Shown here: in pieces, positions 51,975 through 60,854 of the stretch
Position numbering within the stretch: position 1 is the stretch's first letter
Layout of the letters: every line of letters starts with the position of its first letter
Source: Paraktedonobacter carboxidivorans
GTDB taxonomy: Bacteria; Chloroflexota; Ktedonobacteria; Ktedonobacterales; Ktedonobacteraceae
Length of the DNA stretch: 64,000 bases
NCBI GenBank assembly: GCA_041156125.1
Contig: JBEVTI010000016.1
Coordinates: 55,702-119,701 of the forward strand
Reading direction: 5' to 3'
Position numbers and translations under genes: made by a program
Notes under the pieces: generated by a model
What the model saw: only the letters and a program-made list of their open reading frames with translations
Told to the model about the DNA's origin: nothing
Databases searched by the model: none

Positions 51975-52965
51975 AGCGCGCCTCTCCGGCAATTTCGCTG
52001 GTCTCGATCAGCCCGGCCATGTATGGTCGCAACATAGCCTCGATACCCATACCAAATTCCGCGACAAGCGGCAGGTGATCGCTGGCATCCTTCCCAGCTA
52101 CCTCAGCAGTCCCTTCGACTACTTTACAGGAGTGCAGACGAGTAGCCAGCGAAGAATTGGCGAAAAGGTAATCAATGCGCCCCGCAAGATTGGCCGCTGG
52201 ACAGGTAAAACCCCAGGCACGCGGATTCTTGTAGCGAAAACAGTCCACATAGCCAGCAGCTTGTAAAAGGCCAATGCTTGTGCGCGGCGCATAAAGTGAG
52301 CCCGCTTCGTCACATAGGACGCTCAACATCCGGCTATGTGGAATCAGTCGTAGTAAAGGGGTAAGGAAACGTAGTTGCGACGGCACAACATAATTCAGAG
52401 AGGGATGCCCGCTAGGCAGAGGATCAAGTCCTTTACTTTTGAAATCCTGATCCACCTCTACCAGATAGCTGATCAGTTTACTCGCTTTAAAGCGATCTCC
52501 AGGTGCTAAAGCGTTGAAATCACCCATTAACACATGTGGCTCGTGGTTGGCGCGCAGGACATTGAGTATTGCCTGCACTTCTTTACGCCTGGGACCATCA
52601 CCGCCGCGTCCCTTCCAGAAGGAGGCCACCAGGTGATTCACAAAGACCGTCAGACGCTCTCCGCTTGCTTCCTCCAGACTTACCTCGAGTAACGGCCTGC
52701 TGATTACGCCTTTTTCCGTGTGGACGGCGCTATGCACAATCGTTAAACGGCTGAGCAGAGCAATGCTGGTCCTCCAGGAACCATCAGGAGATGCGTTTGT
52801 GCGATACTCCATACCCAACCGCCGGGCTAACTCTTGCACTACATGCAGATTATGCGCTTCAACCAACCCCACGACATCAGGATTAGCCGCCCTGATCATC
52901 CGCTCGATAGCATCTATGCGCCTGGCTCCCCCTGCCAGGATATTATAAGAAAGGATACGGGTCAT
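51973..52965 (-). CDS. Endonuclease/exonuclease/phosphatase (EEP) family protein
   Basis: The 330-residue protein has the EEP fold signatures: RILSYNILAGG at the N-terminus, PDVVGLVEAHN (metal-binding Glu), HVLMGDFNALAPGD (catalytic Asp/Asn), RIDYLFANSSLA and the terminal SDHLPLVAEF (catalytic Asp-His). No signal peptide is seen, so it acts inside the cell. Members hydrolyse phosphodiesters or phosphomonoesters in DNA, RNA, phospholipids or inositol phosphates; the substrate cannot be told. It is a single gene between dnaJ and glyS. Confidence 0.88.
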   Translation of the reverse strand: MTRILSYNILAGGARRIDAIERMIRAANPDVVGLVEAHNLHVVQELARRLGMEYRTNASPDGSWRTSIALLSRLTIVHSAVHTEKGVISRPLLEVSLEEASGERLTVFVNHLVASFWKGRGGDGPRRKEVQAILNVLRANHEPHVLMGDFNALAPGDRFKASKLISYLVEVDQDFKSKGLDPLPSGHPSLNYVVPSQLRFLTPLLRLIPHSRMLSVLCDEAGSLYAPRTSIGLLQAAGYVDCFRYKNPRAWGFTCPAANLAGRIDYLFANSSLATRLHSCKVVEGTAEVAGKDASDHLPLVAEFGMGIEAMLRPYMAGLIETSEIAGEAR

Positions 52966-53118
52966 TCTTGATCACAACCTTTACACTAAAAAACATGCTA
53001 GCACCACCATATATGATCTAACCGAGTTCTTATAAAACAGCAACTTACTCTCTTTACTACAGTAAGACGAAACAAGCTGCTAAGCGGATACAAACCATGA
53101 AAAAGAGAGAGACATTCT

Positions 53119-53202
53119 CTATTGATGAGTTTTGCATGAAGGAGGGATTGCGCCGCTACGTGTAGCGGCGCAATCCCTCCTTCATGCAAAACTCATCAAT
53201 AG
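53119..53202. terminator. Perfect 84-bp palindrome after glyS
   Basis: Arms 53119-53159 and 53162-53202 (41 bases each) are fully complementary with a 2-base centre (GT). It ends 1 base before the glyS stop codon (53204-53206, minus strand). It is the longest in the window. No convergent gene lies on the other side; the EEP gene points away. Confidence 0.8.
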
Positions 53203-53203
53203 C

Positions 53204-54574
53204 CTAGTAATTCCAGGTGACGCGCTCCAGCAGGTAGCGCTTCACCTCAGCGAGAGGTAAGCGAATCTGTGTCATATGGTCGCGTTCGCGGATAGTCACA
53301 GTCTGATCATCCAGGGTCTGGAAATCGACAGTGACGCAGAAAGGAGTACCGATTTCATCCTGCCGCCGATAGCGGCGCCCAATCGCGGCGATCTCGTCGT
53401 ACTGAGCAACCATGACGCGCTGGAGCTGTTTGTAAAGGGTCTTCGCGGTCTCAGTCAGTTCCGACTTGTTCTTTTGCAAAGGCAGCACAGCAACCTTGAC
53501 CGGGGCAATCCAGGGATTCAAGCGCAGCACGGTACGCGGCTCTTTGCCGTTCGGATCCGGTTCCTCTTCGTAGGAATCGAGCAACAGATTCAAGAAGGTA
53601 CGATCCACACCACCGGAGGTCTCAACGATCCAGGGAATGTAACGCTCTTTGGTCTCAGGATCGGTATAGCTAAGATCCTGACCGCTGTACTGGCTGTGAC
53701 GCGAGAGATCCCAGTCCTGGCGCCAGTGAATGCCTTCCCATTCCTGCCAGCCCAGAATAGTTCGGTACTCTACGTCAAAGGCCTGTTTAGCATAATGGGC
53801 CAGTTCGTCAGGACCGTGCGGGCGCAGGCGCAGGCGATCTTTATGGTTGATCAGGCTTTTATACCACTCGAAACGCCGCTCTTTCCAGTGTTCAAACCAC
53901 TGCGACATCTGGCTGGGATGGACAAAGAATTGCAGATCCCATTGCTCAAATTCGCGTTGGCGGAAGAGGAAGTTGCCTGGCGTTACTTCGTTGCGAAAGG
54001 CTTTACCAATCTGGCAGATACCGAAAGGAATCTGCACGCGCGAGGACTTGAGCACATTGTCGTAGTCCAGGTAGATATTCTGGCAGGCCTCACCACGCAG
54101 GTAGGTCTTCATCTTATCGCCCTCAACCACACCAATATAGGTCTCCATCATCAAGTTAAATTTGCGCGGCTCGGTCAGTTCGCCACCACATTCCGGGCAC
54201 TTGTTCTGTTCACGGTTCTCCTCTGGTAAATGATCAAGACGAAAACGCCGCTTGCACTTCTTACAATCTACCAGTTGATCAACAAAATTCTCAACGTGCC
54301 CGCTGGCCTCCCAGACACGCGGATGTGTAATAATATTGCCCTCAATGCCAAGAACATTATCGTTGGTCTGCACCATAGACCACCACCAGAAACGTCGAAT
54401 ATTGTTGCGCAACTCGACGCCCAGTGGTCCAAAATCATAAATGCCCGAAACACCGCCGTAGATCTCTGAGTTAGGATAAACAAAACCACGCCGCTTAGAT
54501 AGCGAGACGATTTTTTCAATGGGTACCAATGGTGTATCCTGGACTGTTACTCCCGGTTGCTCTGTTTGTGTCAT
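53204..54574 (-). CDS. glyS: Glycyl-tRNA synthetase (dimeric, class II)
   Basis: The 456-residue protein is the alpha2-type GlyRS. It charges tRNA-Gly. Class II motifs are visible: SEIYGGVSGIYDFGPLGVEL (motif 1 region), ICQIGKAFRNEVTPGNFLFR (motif 2) and ETSGGVDRTFLNLLL (motif 3), followed by the anticodon-binding domain (APVKVAVLPLQK). A CxxC...CxxC zinc element (CKKCKRRF, CPECGG) is present. ATG 54574 has GGAGG upstream; the frame opens at 54643 within the terminator. It is controlled by a T-box leader. Confidence 0.95.
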   Translation of the reverse strand: MTQTEQPGVTVQDTPLVPIEKIVSLSKRRGFVYPNSEIYGGVSGIYDFGPLGVELRNNIRRFWWWSMVQTNDNVLGIEGNIITHPRVWEASGHVENFVDQLVDCKKCKRRFRLDHLPEENREQNKCPECGGELTEPRKFNLMMETYIGVVEGDKMKTYLRGEACQNIYLDYDNVLKSSRVQIPFGICQIGKAFRNEVTPGNFLFRQREFEQWDLQFFVHPSQMSQWFEHWKERRFEWYKSLINHKDRLRLRPHGPDELAHYAKQAFDVEYRTILGWQEWEGIHWRQDWDLSRHSQYSGQDLSYTDPETKERYIPWIVETSGGVDRTFLNLLLDSYEEEPDPNGKEPRTVLRLNPWIAPVKVAVLPLQKNKSELTETAKTLYKQLQRVMVAQYDEIAAIGRRYRRQDEIGTPFCVTVDFQTLDDQTVTIRERDHMTQIRLPLAEVKRYLLERVTWNY

Positions 54575-54594
54575 AGGTGAGATTTCCTCCCTCT

Positions 54595-54873
54595 CAAAAA
54601 AATTCCCCAGGCGTTCATGAAAAACGCCCAGGGACGAATACATACCGCTGTAGGCCTGGGGCTACTACATTCAAGGTATGATGCGCGGTTCCACCCTGCT
54701 TCTTCACGCCACGACACAAACCTATGCCATGAGTTCTCGTGAAGCTACTCATTCTGACCGGCTCCAAAGCGCCCTTCACCTTAATGGGTTGCCGACCTCG
54801 CACCATTTATCGGCTCGCTGCTACCCCTGACGGGTTACTCCTCTTCATCAATGCCGGAAGTAATTATTTGTTC
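54595..54873 (-). promoter_or_regulatory. T-box riboswitch (Gly) controlling glyS
   Basis: On the minus strand the T-box core AGGGTGGAACCGCG lies at 54684-54697. The terminator is GGCGTT/AACGCC with flanking CCTGGG pairing and a T-run (54595-54634). Stem I shows GAGGAGTA, AGCGAGCCG, ATGGTG and CGGC, and the specifier region after GAA reads GGGC (about 54770-54774), so both possible registers (GGG, GGC) give glycine. This agrees with glyS downstream. The specifier lies about 74 bases from the T-box, a compact spacing. Confidence 0.9.
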
Positions 54874-54879
54874 GCAAGT

Positions 54880-54908
54880 AGTATAGCGAAGTTACGCGAG
54901 AGATGCAA
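54880..54908 (-). promoter_or_regulatory. Promoter of the glyS T-box leader
   Basis: On the minus strand TTGCAT (54903-54908), a 17-base spacer and TATACT (54880-54885). The start would be near 54873, at the foot of the T-box. Confidence 0.6.
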
Positions 54909-55025
54909 GGGGTATTATCAGGATTTCTCCTCGCATTGGCTTGTTCCCAGAAACCATTCATGTTACAATAGAGACCACAAAATTTGAATTGTTGTTACAT
55001 ATTCTATTCACTAGAGAAAGCACTA

Positions 55026-57590
55026 ATGGACGAGCAGGTGGCGGCAGAACCAGACGAGCAGGACCAGGAAAGCTGGACAGACCTTTCAGCATTCGCAGCA
55101 CGTTATCCATTTCCTATTGATGCCTTCCAACTGGAAGCCATGCAGCATCTTGCCCATGGCCGTTCGGTCCTGGTCACTGCACCCACTGGCACAGGCAAGA
55201 CGCTAGTTGCCGAGTATGCGATCTGGCGAGCACTCCAGGATAATCAGCGTGTAATCTATACAACGCCTCTTAAAGCACTCTCCAATCAAAAATATCGCGA
55301 TCTGTGCAATCTCTATGGCTCGGAGGCAGTTGGCCTGGTGACAGGCGATATTGTGGAGCACAGCAGAGCCTCTATTGTGATTATGACCACCGAGGTTTAT
55401 CGCAATATGCTGCTGGAAGATGGCCCCGAGCGTTTTGCCAGAGGTGAGAGCAGCACGCCTGCCTCATTGGCTGACGTAGGATTTATTGTCTTCGATGAAC
55501 TACATTATCTGAGCGACGCCGGGCGTGGGCCTGTGTGGGAGGAGGCCATTATCTGTTCGCCGCCAACCGTGCAACTGGTTGGACTCTCCGCCACAGCCAG
55601 CAATGCCGAAGATCTGGCGGACTGGATTAGCCGCGTCCACAGGCCCATCTCGCTGGTCGTCCATACGGAACGCGCTGTGCCTCTAGAGCACTATTACTTC
55701 CTGGATAATAAACTCCACCTGGTTATGGATGCCAACGGTCAACGCATAGAGCGTTTCCCTGACATTGGTGGAGAGACACGTCTGGCTATGGCTCAGGGCC
55801 GCAATCGTCGCTATGCTTTTGACGAAGACACGGCAGAGGTTGAAAATAATCACCATGCTGAAAGCGAGTCGCCGGACCAGGCTGGAGAAACTCCTCCCGC
55901 AAACAACGCCACGAGCGCCGAAGAAGGGGAGAAAAAAGGCCGACGCCCTAAAGCGTATAGAACCGCCGAGCCTGGCGAAATCCTGGGTGCCCTGCGCGAA
56001 GCCAGGCTTCTGCCTACACTCTACTTCCTGCCCGGACGTAAAGCTGTAGAGGAGGCCGCGCTAAGCGCCGCGCGCCATTTTTTCACCTCACCAACCGAGG
56101 CCGAACTCCTGCGGCAGGAGGTGAGCGAATGGCTGGAACATCTGCCACCGGAAGATCGTAATTTACAACAGGTCCACGCGCTAGTTGATCTGCTCCCACG
56201 TGGTCTGGGCTTCCATCATGCTGGACTGCTACCCGCGCTCAAAGTGCTGGTCGAGACGCTTTTCGCGCGTGGCCATTTGCGCGCTGTCTTCGCGACAGAT
56301 ACGCTGGCCCTCGGTGTCAACATGCCGGCGCGCTCGGTCGTAGTCGGTAGTCTTAGCAAGTTCGACGGTCAGGAGATGCGTCTGCTCACCCCTAATGAAT
56401 ACAGCCAGTTAACTGGACGTGCTGGCCGACGCGGCATGGATATCCATGGTTCCGCGATCATACCGTATTCACCCTGGGAAGCCTTTGAAACGGCCTTTGC
56501 TCGTATCACTGCTGAACTGCACCCCGTAATCAGCTCGTTCGCTATTCGCTATAACTCGGTGCTCAATCTCTGGCGTCCCGGCGATACCCGCCACCTGCGC
56601 CGCATCTGCGCCTCCAGCCTGCGCGAATACCAGCGCTACATCCTTTGGGAACAGCGCGAGATGCAGCGCCTGCAAAAACTTGCCCAGAAACAACACAAAG
56701 CGAAAAAAGCCGGTAAGAAGAAGGGGTTGGGTTCCGAAGGAGCTGCCCAGGCTCTGGAGAAAAGGCGCCAGAAAATCGGCGCTTATCCGCTTAGTCGCGC
56801 CGGCGCCGCTGAACTCGACGGCACAATTTACGCTCTGCGGGCGCTCAATTATATCAATACCCAGGATCAGTTAACCCTGGCTGGCCAGCTTTTGCGCAGT
56901 ATCTTTCATCCCTCTGGCATCCTGATGGTTGATATGGTGCTGATGGGCGTGCTGGACGAACTCAGTGCGGCAGAACTTGCCGAGGTTTGTAGCTGGTTCA
57001 CTTATGATAATGATCGTCGCCTCAATAACCGCAATATGCTTAATAGCCAGCTTGTCCAGGTCAGGCGCGACCTGTGGAGCATCGTCCAGAGCGTCCATCG
57101 CATTGAGGAAAATGCACAACTGCCGCTTTCGCCAACCATCATGCCAGATTTTCACGGCATCGCCCTCGCCTGGGCGCGCGGCATGTCACTCAGCGGTCTG
57201 TTACGACGTATCGAAATGGCCGAAGGCGACTTGCTCATGCTACTCAACCAGACCATCGACCTGCTACAACAATTGCAAACCGCGGTCGGACACGCGCTTG
57301 ATCTGCCCGCCAACTGGCAAACAGAACTATCCACGTCACCCGCAGAGCCGGACCTGCGCAGTCACGCTGAACGTCAGCGCGCTGAACAACACGCTGAACG
57401 CTTGAAAATCTATCGCACGCGCCTGGAGCGCCTGCGTCCCCTTTTCGCTCAGGCATCACAAGCTCTCAAACGCGGCATTATCCTGCAAAGTCGCACTGTT
57501 CCTTCCATGATCGCTCGTATCGAAGAAGAGGAAATCCCCGTCGATAATGCCGAAGACATTGATCCACTGGACATGGTAAAAGAGATTTAG
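55026..57590 (+). CDS. Ski2/Mtr4-like DEAD/DEAH-box RNA helicase
   Basis: The 854-residue superfamily 2 helicase has Walker A VTAPTGTGKTLVAEYA (about residues 47-62), TTPLKALSNQKYRD (motif Ia), FDELHYLSD (a DELH-type motif II), GLSATASNAEDLA (motif III), then TDTLALGVNMPARSVV and QLTGRAGRRGMD (motifs V and VI), and a C-terminal DSHCT-like helical domain. An acidic insertion (about 275-310) lies between the RecA lobes. It probably unwinds RNA in decay or ribosome assembly. ATG 55026 is preferred; the frame opens at 54984. It is a single gene ended by a perfect hairpin. Confidence 0.9.
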   Translation: MDEQVAAEPDEQDQESWTDLSAFAARYPFPIDAFQLEAMQHLAHGRSVLVTAPTGTGKTLVAEYAIWRALQDNQRVIYTTPLKALSNQKYRDLCNLYGSEAVGLVTGDIVEHSRASIVIMTTEVYRNMLLEDGPERFARGESSTPASLADVGFIVFDELHYLSDAGRGPVWEEAIICSPPTVQLVGLSATASNAEDLADWISRVHRPISLVVHTERAVPLEHYYFLDNKLHLVMDANGQRIERFPDIGGETRLAMAQGRNRRYAFDEDTAEVENNHHAESESPDQAGETPPANNATSAEEGEKKGRRPKAYRTAEPGEILGALREARLLPTLYFLPGRKAVEEAALSAARHFFTSPTEAELLRQEVSEWLEHLPPEDRNLQQVHALVDLLPRGLGFHHAGLLPALKVLVETLFARGHLRAVFATDTLALGVNMPARSVVVGSLSKFDGQEMRLLTPNEYSQLTGRAGRRGMDIHGSAIIPYSPWEAFETAFARITAELHPVISSFAIRYNSVLNLWRPGDTRHLRRICASSLREYQRYILWEQREMQRLQKLAQKQHKAKKAGKKKGLGSEGAAQALEKRRQKIGAYPLSRAGAAELDGTIYALRALNYINTQDQLTLAGQLLRSIFHPSGILMVDMVLMGVLDELSAAELAEVCSWFTYDNDRRLNNRNMLNSQLVQVRRDLWSIVQSVHRIEENAQLPLSPTIMPDFHGIALAWARGMSLSGLLRRIEMAEGDLLMLLNQTIDLLQQLQTAVGHALDLPANWQTELSTSPAEPDLRSHAERQRAEQHAERLKIYRTRLERLRPLFAQASQALKRGIILQSRTVPSMIARIEEEEIPVDNAEDIDPLDMVKEI

Positions 57591-57594
57591 CAAC

Positions 57595-57635
57595 ATGAGT
57601 GATCCCTGATTTTGGCAAAATCAGGGATCACTCAT
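57595..57635. terminator. Perfect 20-bp hairpin with 1-base centre
   Basis: Arms 57595-57614 and 57616-57635 are complementary, 4 bases after the helicase stop. The distal arm begins CAAAATC; no T-tract follows. Confidence 0.7.
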
Positions 57636-58189
57636 AAACAATGCCACAGAAACAGCTTAGAAAAAAGTACCATTCTCCAAATTCTCCTTCATTAAACCGT
57701 TTTATTATGTTAGTAGTTATTTTTATAGGACCATTCTGTGTATTTCGTTTAATAGTTTGCTAGCTATGCAAGTTTTTGCGGTGATCCAGGAGAACTACCC
57801 TGGAGGTACCTTGCCGAGGAAGAGGTTGATGAGCCGCTTTCTCTTTGCTAGCTAGCACTGGCAGGTAGCAAAAAAAACTCGCGGATCACAGGCATGCGTT
57901 TGAAATTCAGGCCAGCAAGGGGGTCACAATGTAATGGTACATAAAGAAACAGTGCGCGACCCATTACTTTGGTCATGTTTTGCAGGCTCATCCATTGCCA
58001 TATCGCGGGATTTTGACTAACATGTACAGAAGTAGGACTATTTGTTAAGAAAAACGCGGTAGAAAACGCCGCGGCGGTGTGTGTTTATAACACACTCATG
58101 GAGAAGCAACCAGGAGCTAGATTCAGCGAGTATATCTGTACATACGCTGACGTAAATAAACGGCGCAAGCAAAAAGAGGTAGAGATTTG
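57636..58189 (+). other. Long leader region of the first kinase with a foldable element
   Basis: About 550 bases, AT-rich at first. GTGATCC (57781-57787) pairs with GGATCAC (57883-57889) and encloses about 95 bases with a CCAGG/CCTGG hairpin and the palindrome TGCTAGCTAGCA (57847-57858). Further on, TTGACT (58013-58018) with a 17-base spacer and GACTAT (58036-58041) is a possible promoter. No gene is supported. Confidence 0.35.
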
Positions 58190-60523
58190 ATGAACGCTGA
58201 AGCATTACTTGGAACGGTATTAGGAACCTGCACATTGCAACAATTAGTCGGACAGGGTGGAATGGGTGCCGTGTACATGGCGCAGCAATCGCGCCCACGT
58301 CGGCAGGTAGCTGTGAAGGTATTAATGCCCGCAACGGCGTTAAAGCCTCATCAGTTGACGGCCTTTCTGGAGCGTTTTCGCCGCGAGACCGATGCCGCAG
58401 CTTCACTGGAACACCCCAACATTATGCCTGTCTATGAATATGGCGAGCGGGGTGGACTGGCTTATTTAGTCATGCCCTATATCAGAGCTGGTACGTTGCG
58501 CGATGTGATGGAACGTGAAGGGTTGATGGCGTTTAGCAACGCAGTCAATTATCTTGAGCAAATGGCGGCAGCCCTGGATTTCGCGCACGCTCGCGGAGTT
58601 ATTCATCGCGACATCAAACCCGCCAATATGTTGCTGACACCAGAGGGGCGCTTGCTGCTAACCGATTTTGGTCTGGTCAAGGTGCTCTCGGATAATCAGT
58701 CTGAGCAGATGCGTCTGACCGGAGCTGGCGCGCCGGTGGGTACGCCAGACTATATGTCGCCTGAACAGGTGATTGGCGGTGAAGTAGATGGTCGCGCGGA
58801 CCAGTATTCGCTGGGTGTGGTGCTTTTCCAGATGTTGACCGGCACAACGCCATTTCAAGGTGAGACGCCGATGCAAATCGCGTCCCAGCAGCTGCATATG
58901 ACACCGCCAGTGCCGCATTCTCTGCGCCTGGATTTGCCGGAAGCCGCGGAACGTGTGCTTTTGCGCGCCATGGCGAAGCGACCTGAAGAACGTTTCTCAA
59001 GCGTTCAGGAATTTGCGCTTGCCTTTCGGACTGCTCTAACCGAGCCTGACTACCAGGCCAGCCTGGGAACCTCATCCTGGCAGAATAGTATGCTCGGTGA
59101 AAATACTGCCGCCTCCCTGCGCAAGGGTAGCCTCTTTGATCCCAAGTGGCAGTCGTCCACTGGCACGATGGCCGCGGCACAGTCTCCATTTCATACAACC
59201 GCGCAGTTTAGCGCGCAGGCACCCGCGGCTTCGTTTAATACGGAACCGGAACCACGCCCCACTGGAACTGGCCTGCTCTCTAAGACCGGTCTCTTCCCGC
59301 GCATTGGCGATAACACAGGCACGATGCAAGCTGTTACTGGCGCTGACGCGACATCAACTGGCCTCTTCACAACTGGCCATATGATGACAACTACTAATCC
59401 TCGACAGGCAGCCTTTAGCAAGACCACAGGCCTGGCCGCAGATACTGGAGTGCAGTCCACCGGATTGCACTCCACCGGATTGCAATCCGCATTTTTCGCA
59501 AACTCTACCAATACGCTTCAGCAGCCCTTCCCAACCGGGATGTTCCCCAGTGGCAATCTGCAACAACTCTCGCCCTCCACGCAATCTACTACCAGCGCGC
59601 TGAGCTTGCTCAACGCTGAACCAAAGGCAGGTAATACGATTAAGCTCACCGGCCAGGTGAAAATCGTCAAGGTGCCTGTGGCTCCTGGTCAGTATGTTAC
59701 CGGTCTGCTACCAGTTCAACAACCAGCGGTAGCCGACCCCATCTCAGAACAAACGACAAAACGCGTCAGCAATTTCTCAAAAATGCTTGGAGCTCTCATT
59801 CTGATCGTTCTGCTGCTTGCCAGCGTTGGCGGTGGCTACGTCCTGTTACGCTCACACGCCAATGGCTCCGCTTCCTCCTCACAGCACACATCTGGCACGT
59901 CGAATTCATCTACGACTGCCTCTGTGCAGGCATCTGCGACCGCGCAAGCCAATAATATTCTCTTCTCAGACCAGCTGACACAGAACGTTCATAATTTTCT
60001 GGTCGATGACCAGCATTTCTTCAAAGATAGTGCTTACCACATCGTTGATAAGACCGATAGTGGAGCGGGCATGGTTGTGCAGCAAAAGTTCACCAACGCC
60101 ATGGTCTATACGATCACGATGGAAGAGATTACTGGCGACGAGATATCGACAGCTAACACCTTCGGCGTTATGCTTAACTATAACGTGAACGCCAAGAAAT
60201 TAGAGACGTTTTACTCGTTTGAGATTCTTAACGAGGGCACCAGTAGTCAGTATGGCTTCTATAAATATGACCAGAGCAAGTCTTATCCCTGGATGCAACT
60301 TAAATCTATGAAGGTGGGCAAAGAATTCCATGGAGGTCATGGTGCGAAAGCGGTAAATATTGTCAAGATCGTTGAAAATGGCAGCGCATTTACCTTTTAT
60401 GTCAATAACGTCCAGGTAGGTACGACCAAAGATGGCTCTTTACAGCCTGGTTCAGTAGGTCTGCTGGTCAACCTTAAAGGTACTGAAGTAGCCTTCTCGA
60501 ACATGCTCATCACACGCCATTAG
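58190..60523 (+). CDS. Receptor-like Ser/Thr protein kinase with extracellular sensor domain (kinase 1)
   Basis: The 777-residue protein has an N-terminal kinase domain (about 10-280): glycine loop GQGGMGAVYM, VAVKV lysine 43, HRDIKPANMLL (about 139), DFGLVKVL and SPEQ in the activation segment. A Ser/Thr/Gly-rich linker of about 245 residues with short repeats (TGVQSTGLHSTGLQS) leads to one transmembrane helix at about 533-553. The extracellular part (about 590-777, e.g. GTSSQYGFYKYDQ, FTFYVNNVQVGT) looks like a beta-sandwich of the laminin-G/concanavalin type. GAGGT lies upstream. Together with kinase 2 it forms a tandem paralogous pair. All catalytic residues are present. Confidence 0.93.
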   Translation: MNAEALLGTVLGTCTLQQLVGQGGMGAVYMAQQSRPRRQVAVKVLMPATALKPHQLTAFLERFRRETDAAASLEHPNIMPVYEYGERGGLAYLVMPYIRAGTLRDVMEREGLMAFSNAVNYLEQMAAALDFAHARGVIHRDIKPANMLLTPEGRLLLTDFGLVKVLSDNQSEQMRLTGAGAPVGTPDYMSPEQVIGGEVDGRADQYSLGVVLFQMLTGTTPFQGETPMQIASQQLHMTPPVPHSLRLDLPEAAERVLLRAMAKRPEERFSSVQEFALAFRTALTEPDYQASLGTSSWQNSMLGENTAASLRKGSLFDPKWQSSTGTMAAAQSPFHTTAQFSAQAPAASFNTEPEPRPTGTGLLSKTGLFPRIGDNTGTMQAVTGADATSTGLFTTGHMMTTTNPRQAAFSKTTGLAADTGVQSTGLHSTGLQSAFFANSTNTLQQPFPTGMFPSGNLQQLSPSTQSTTSALSLLNAEPKAGNTIKLTGQVKIVKVPVAPGQYVTGLLPVQQPAVADPISEQTTKRVSNFSKMLGALILIVLLLASVGGGYVLLRSHANGSASSSQHTSGTSNSSTTASVQASATAQANNILFSDQLTQNVHNFLVDDQHFFKDSAYHIVDKTDSGAGMVVQQKFTNAMVYTITMEEITGDEISTANTFGVMLNYNVNAKKLETFYSFEILNEGTSSQYGFYKYDQSKSYPWMQLKSMKVGKEFHGGHGAKAVNIVKIVENGSAFTFYVNNVQVGTTKDGSLQPGSVGLLVNLKGTEVAFSNMLITRH

Positions 60524-60854
60524 TACTCAGCAATAGTTCAAACAACAGCATGACTTTTTCCGTCACGCCGGGGTATGACTTGCCAGATAGGATCATCTTT
60601 TAGTAAGATAAGTCAGAGAATTTTGTGTGAATTTATCTTCTATCTGGCAGCCAGGTGGTGGGTGCAGGCGCCTGGTCGTGTAGATCACCAGGGTATTTTT
60701 GTGACACCTGCACAGGTCGCGGGCTTTCAAGCGCATGGTCAGAAGCAACGTCTATATTAAATCAGCAAGACCAGCGGGCGCAAGAAGCGAGCACGGCATT
60801 CCCGGCGATCTTCAAGGAAGCGTCGGCGCATCGTTAAGAAGAAGGAAAGATCTC
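60524..60854 (+). other. Leader region between the two kinase genes with foldable elements
   Basis: TGCCAGATAG (60581-60590) pairs perfectly with CTATCTGGCA (60640-60649), and AGATAA/TTATCT (60606-60611, 60633-60638) is nested within. GTGCAGG (60662-60668) pairs with CCTGCAC (60707-60713) and encloses CCTGGT/ACCAGG followed by a T-rich stretch (TATTTTTG), which looks like an attenuator. The frame is open from 60735, but the real start is ATG 60855. Confidence 0.35.

Noticed and set aside
53276..54229. 317-codon frame antisense to glyS
   Set aside because: It lies wholly within glyS, and its sequence shows no domain; it is a mirror of a conserved gene.
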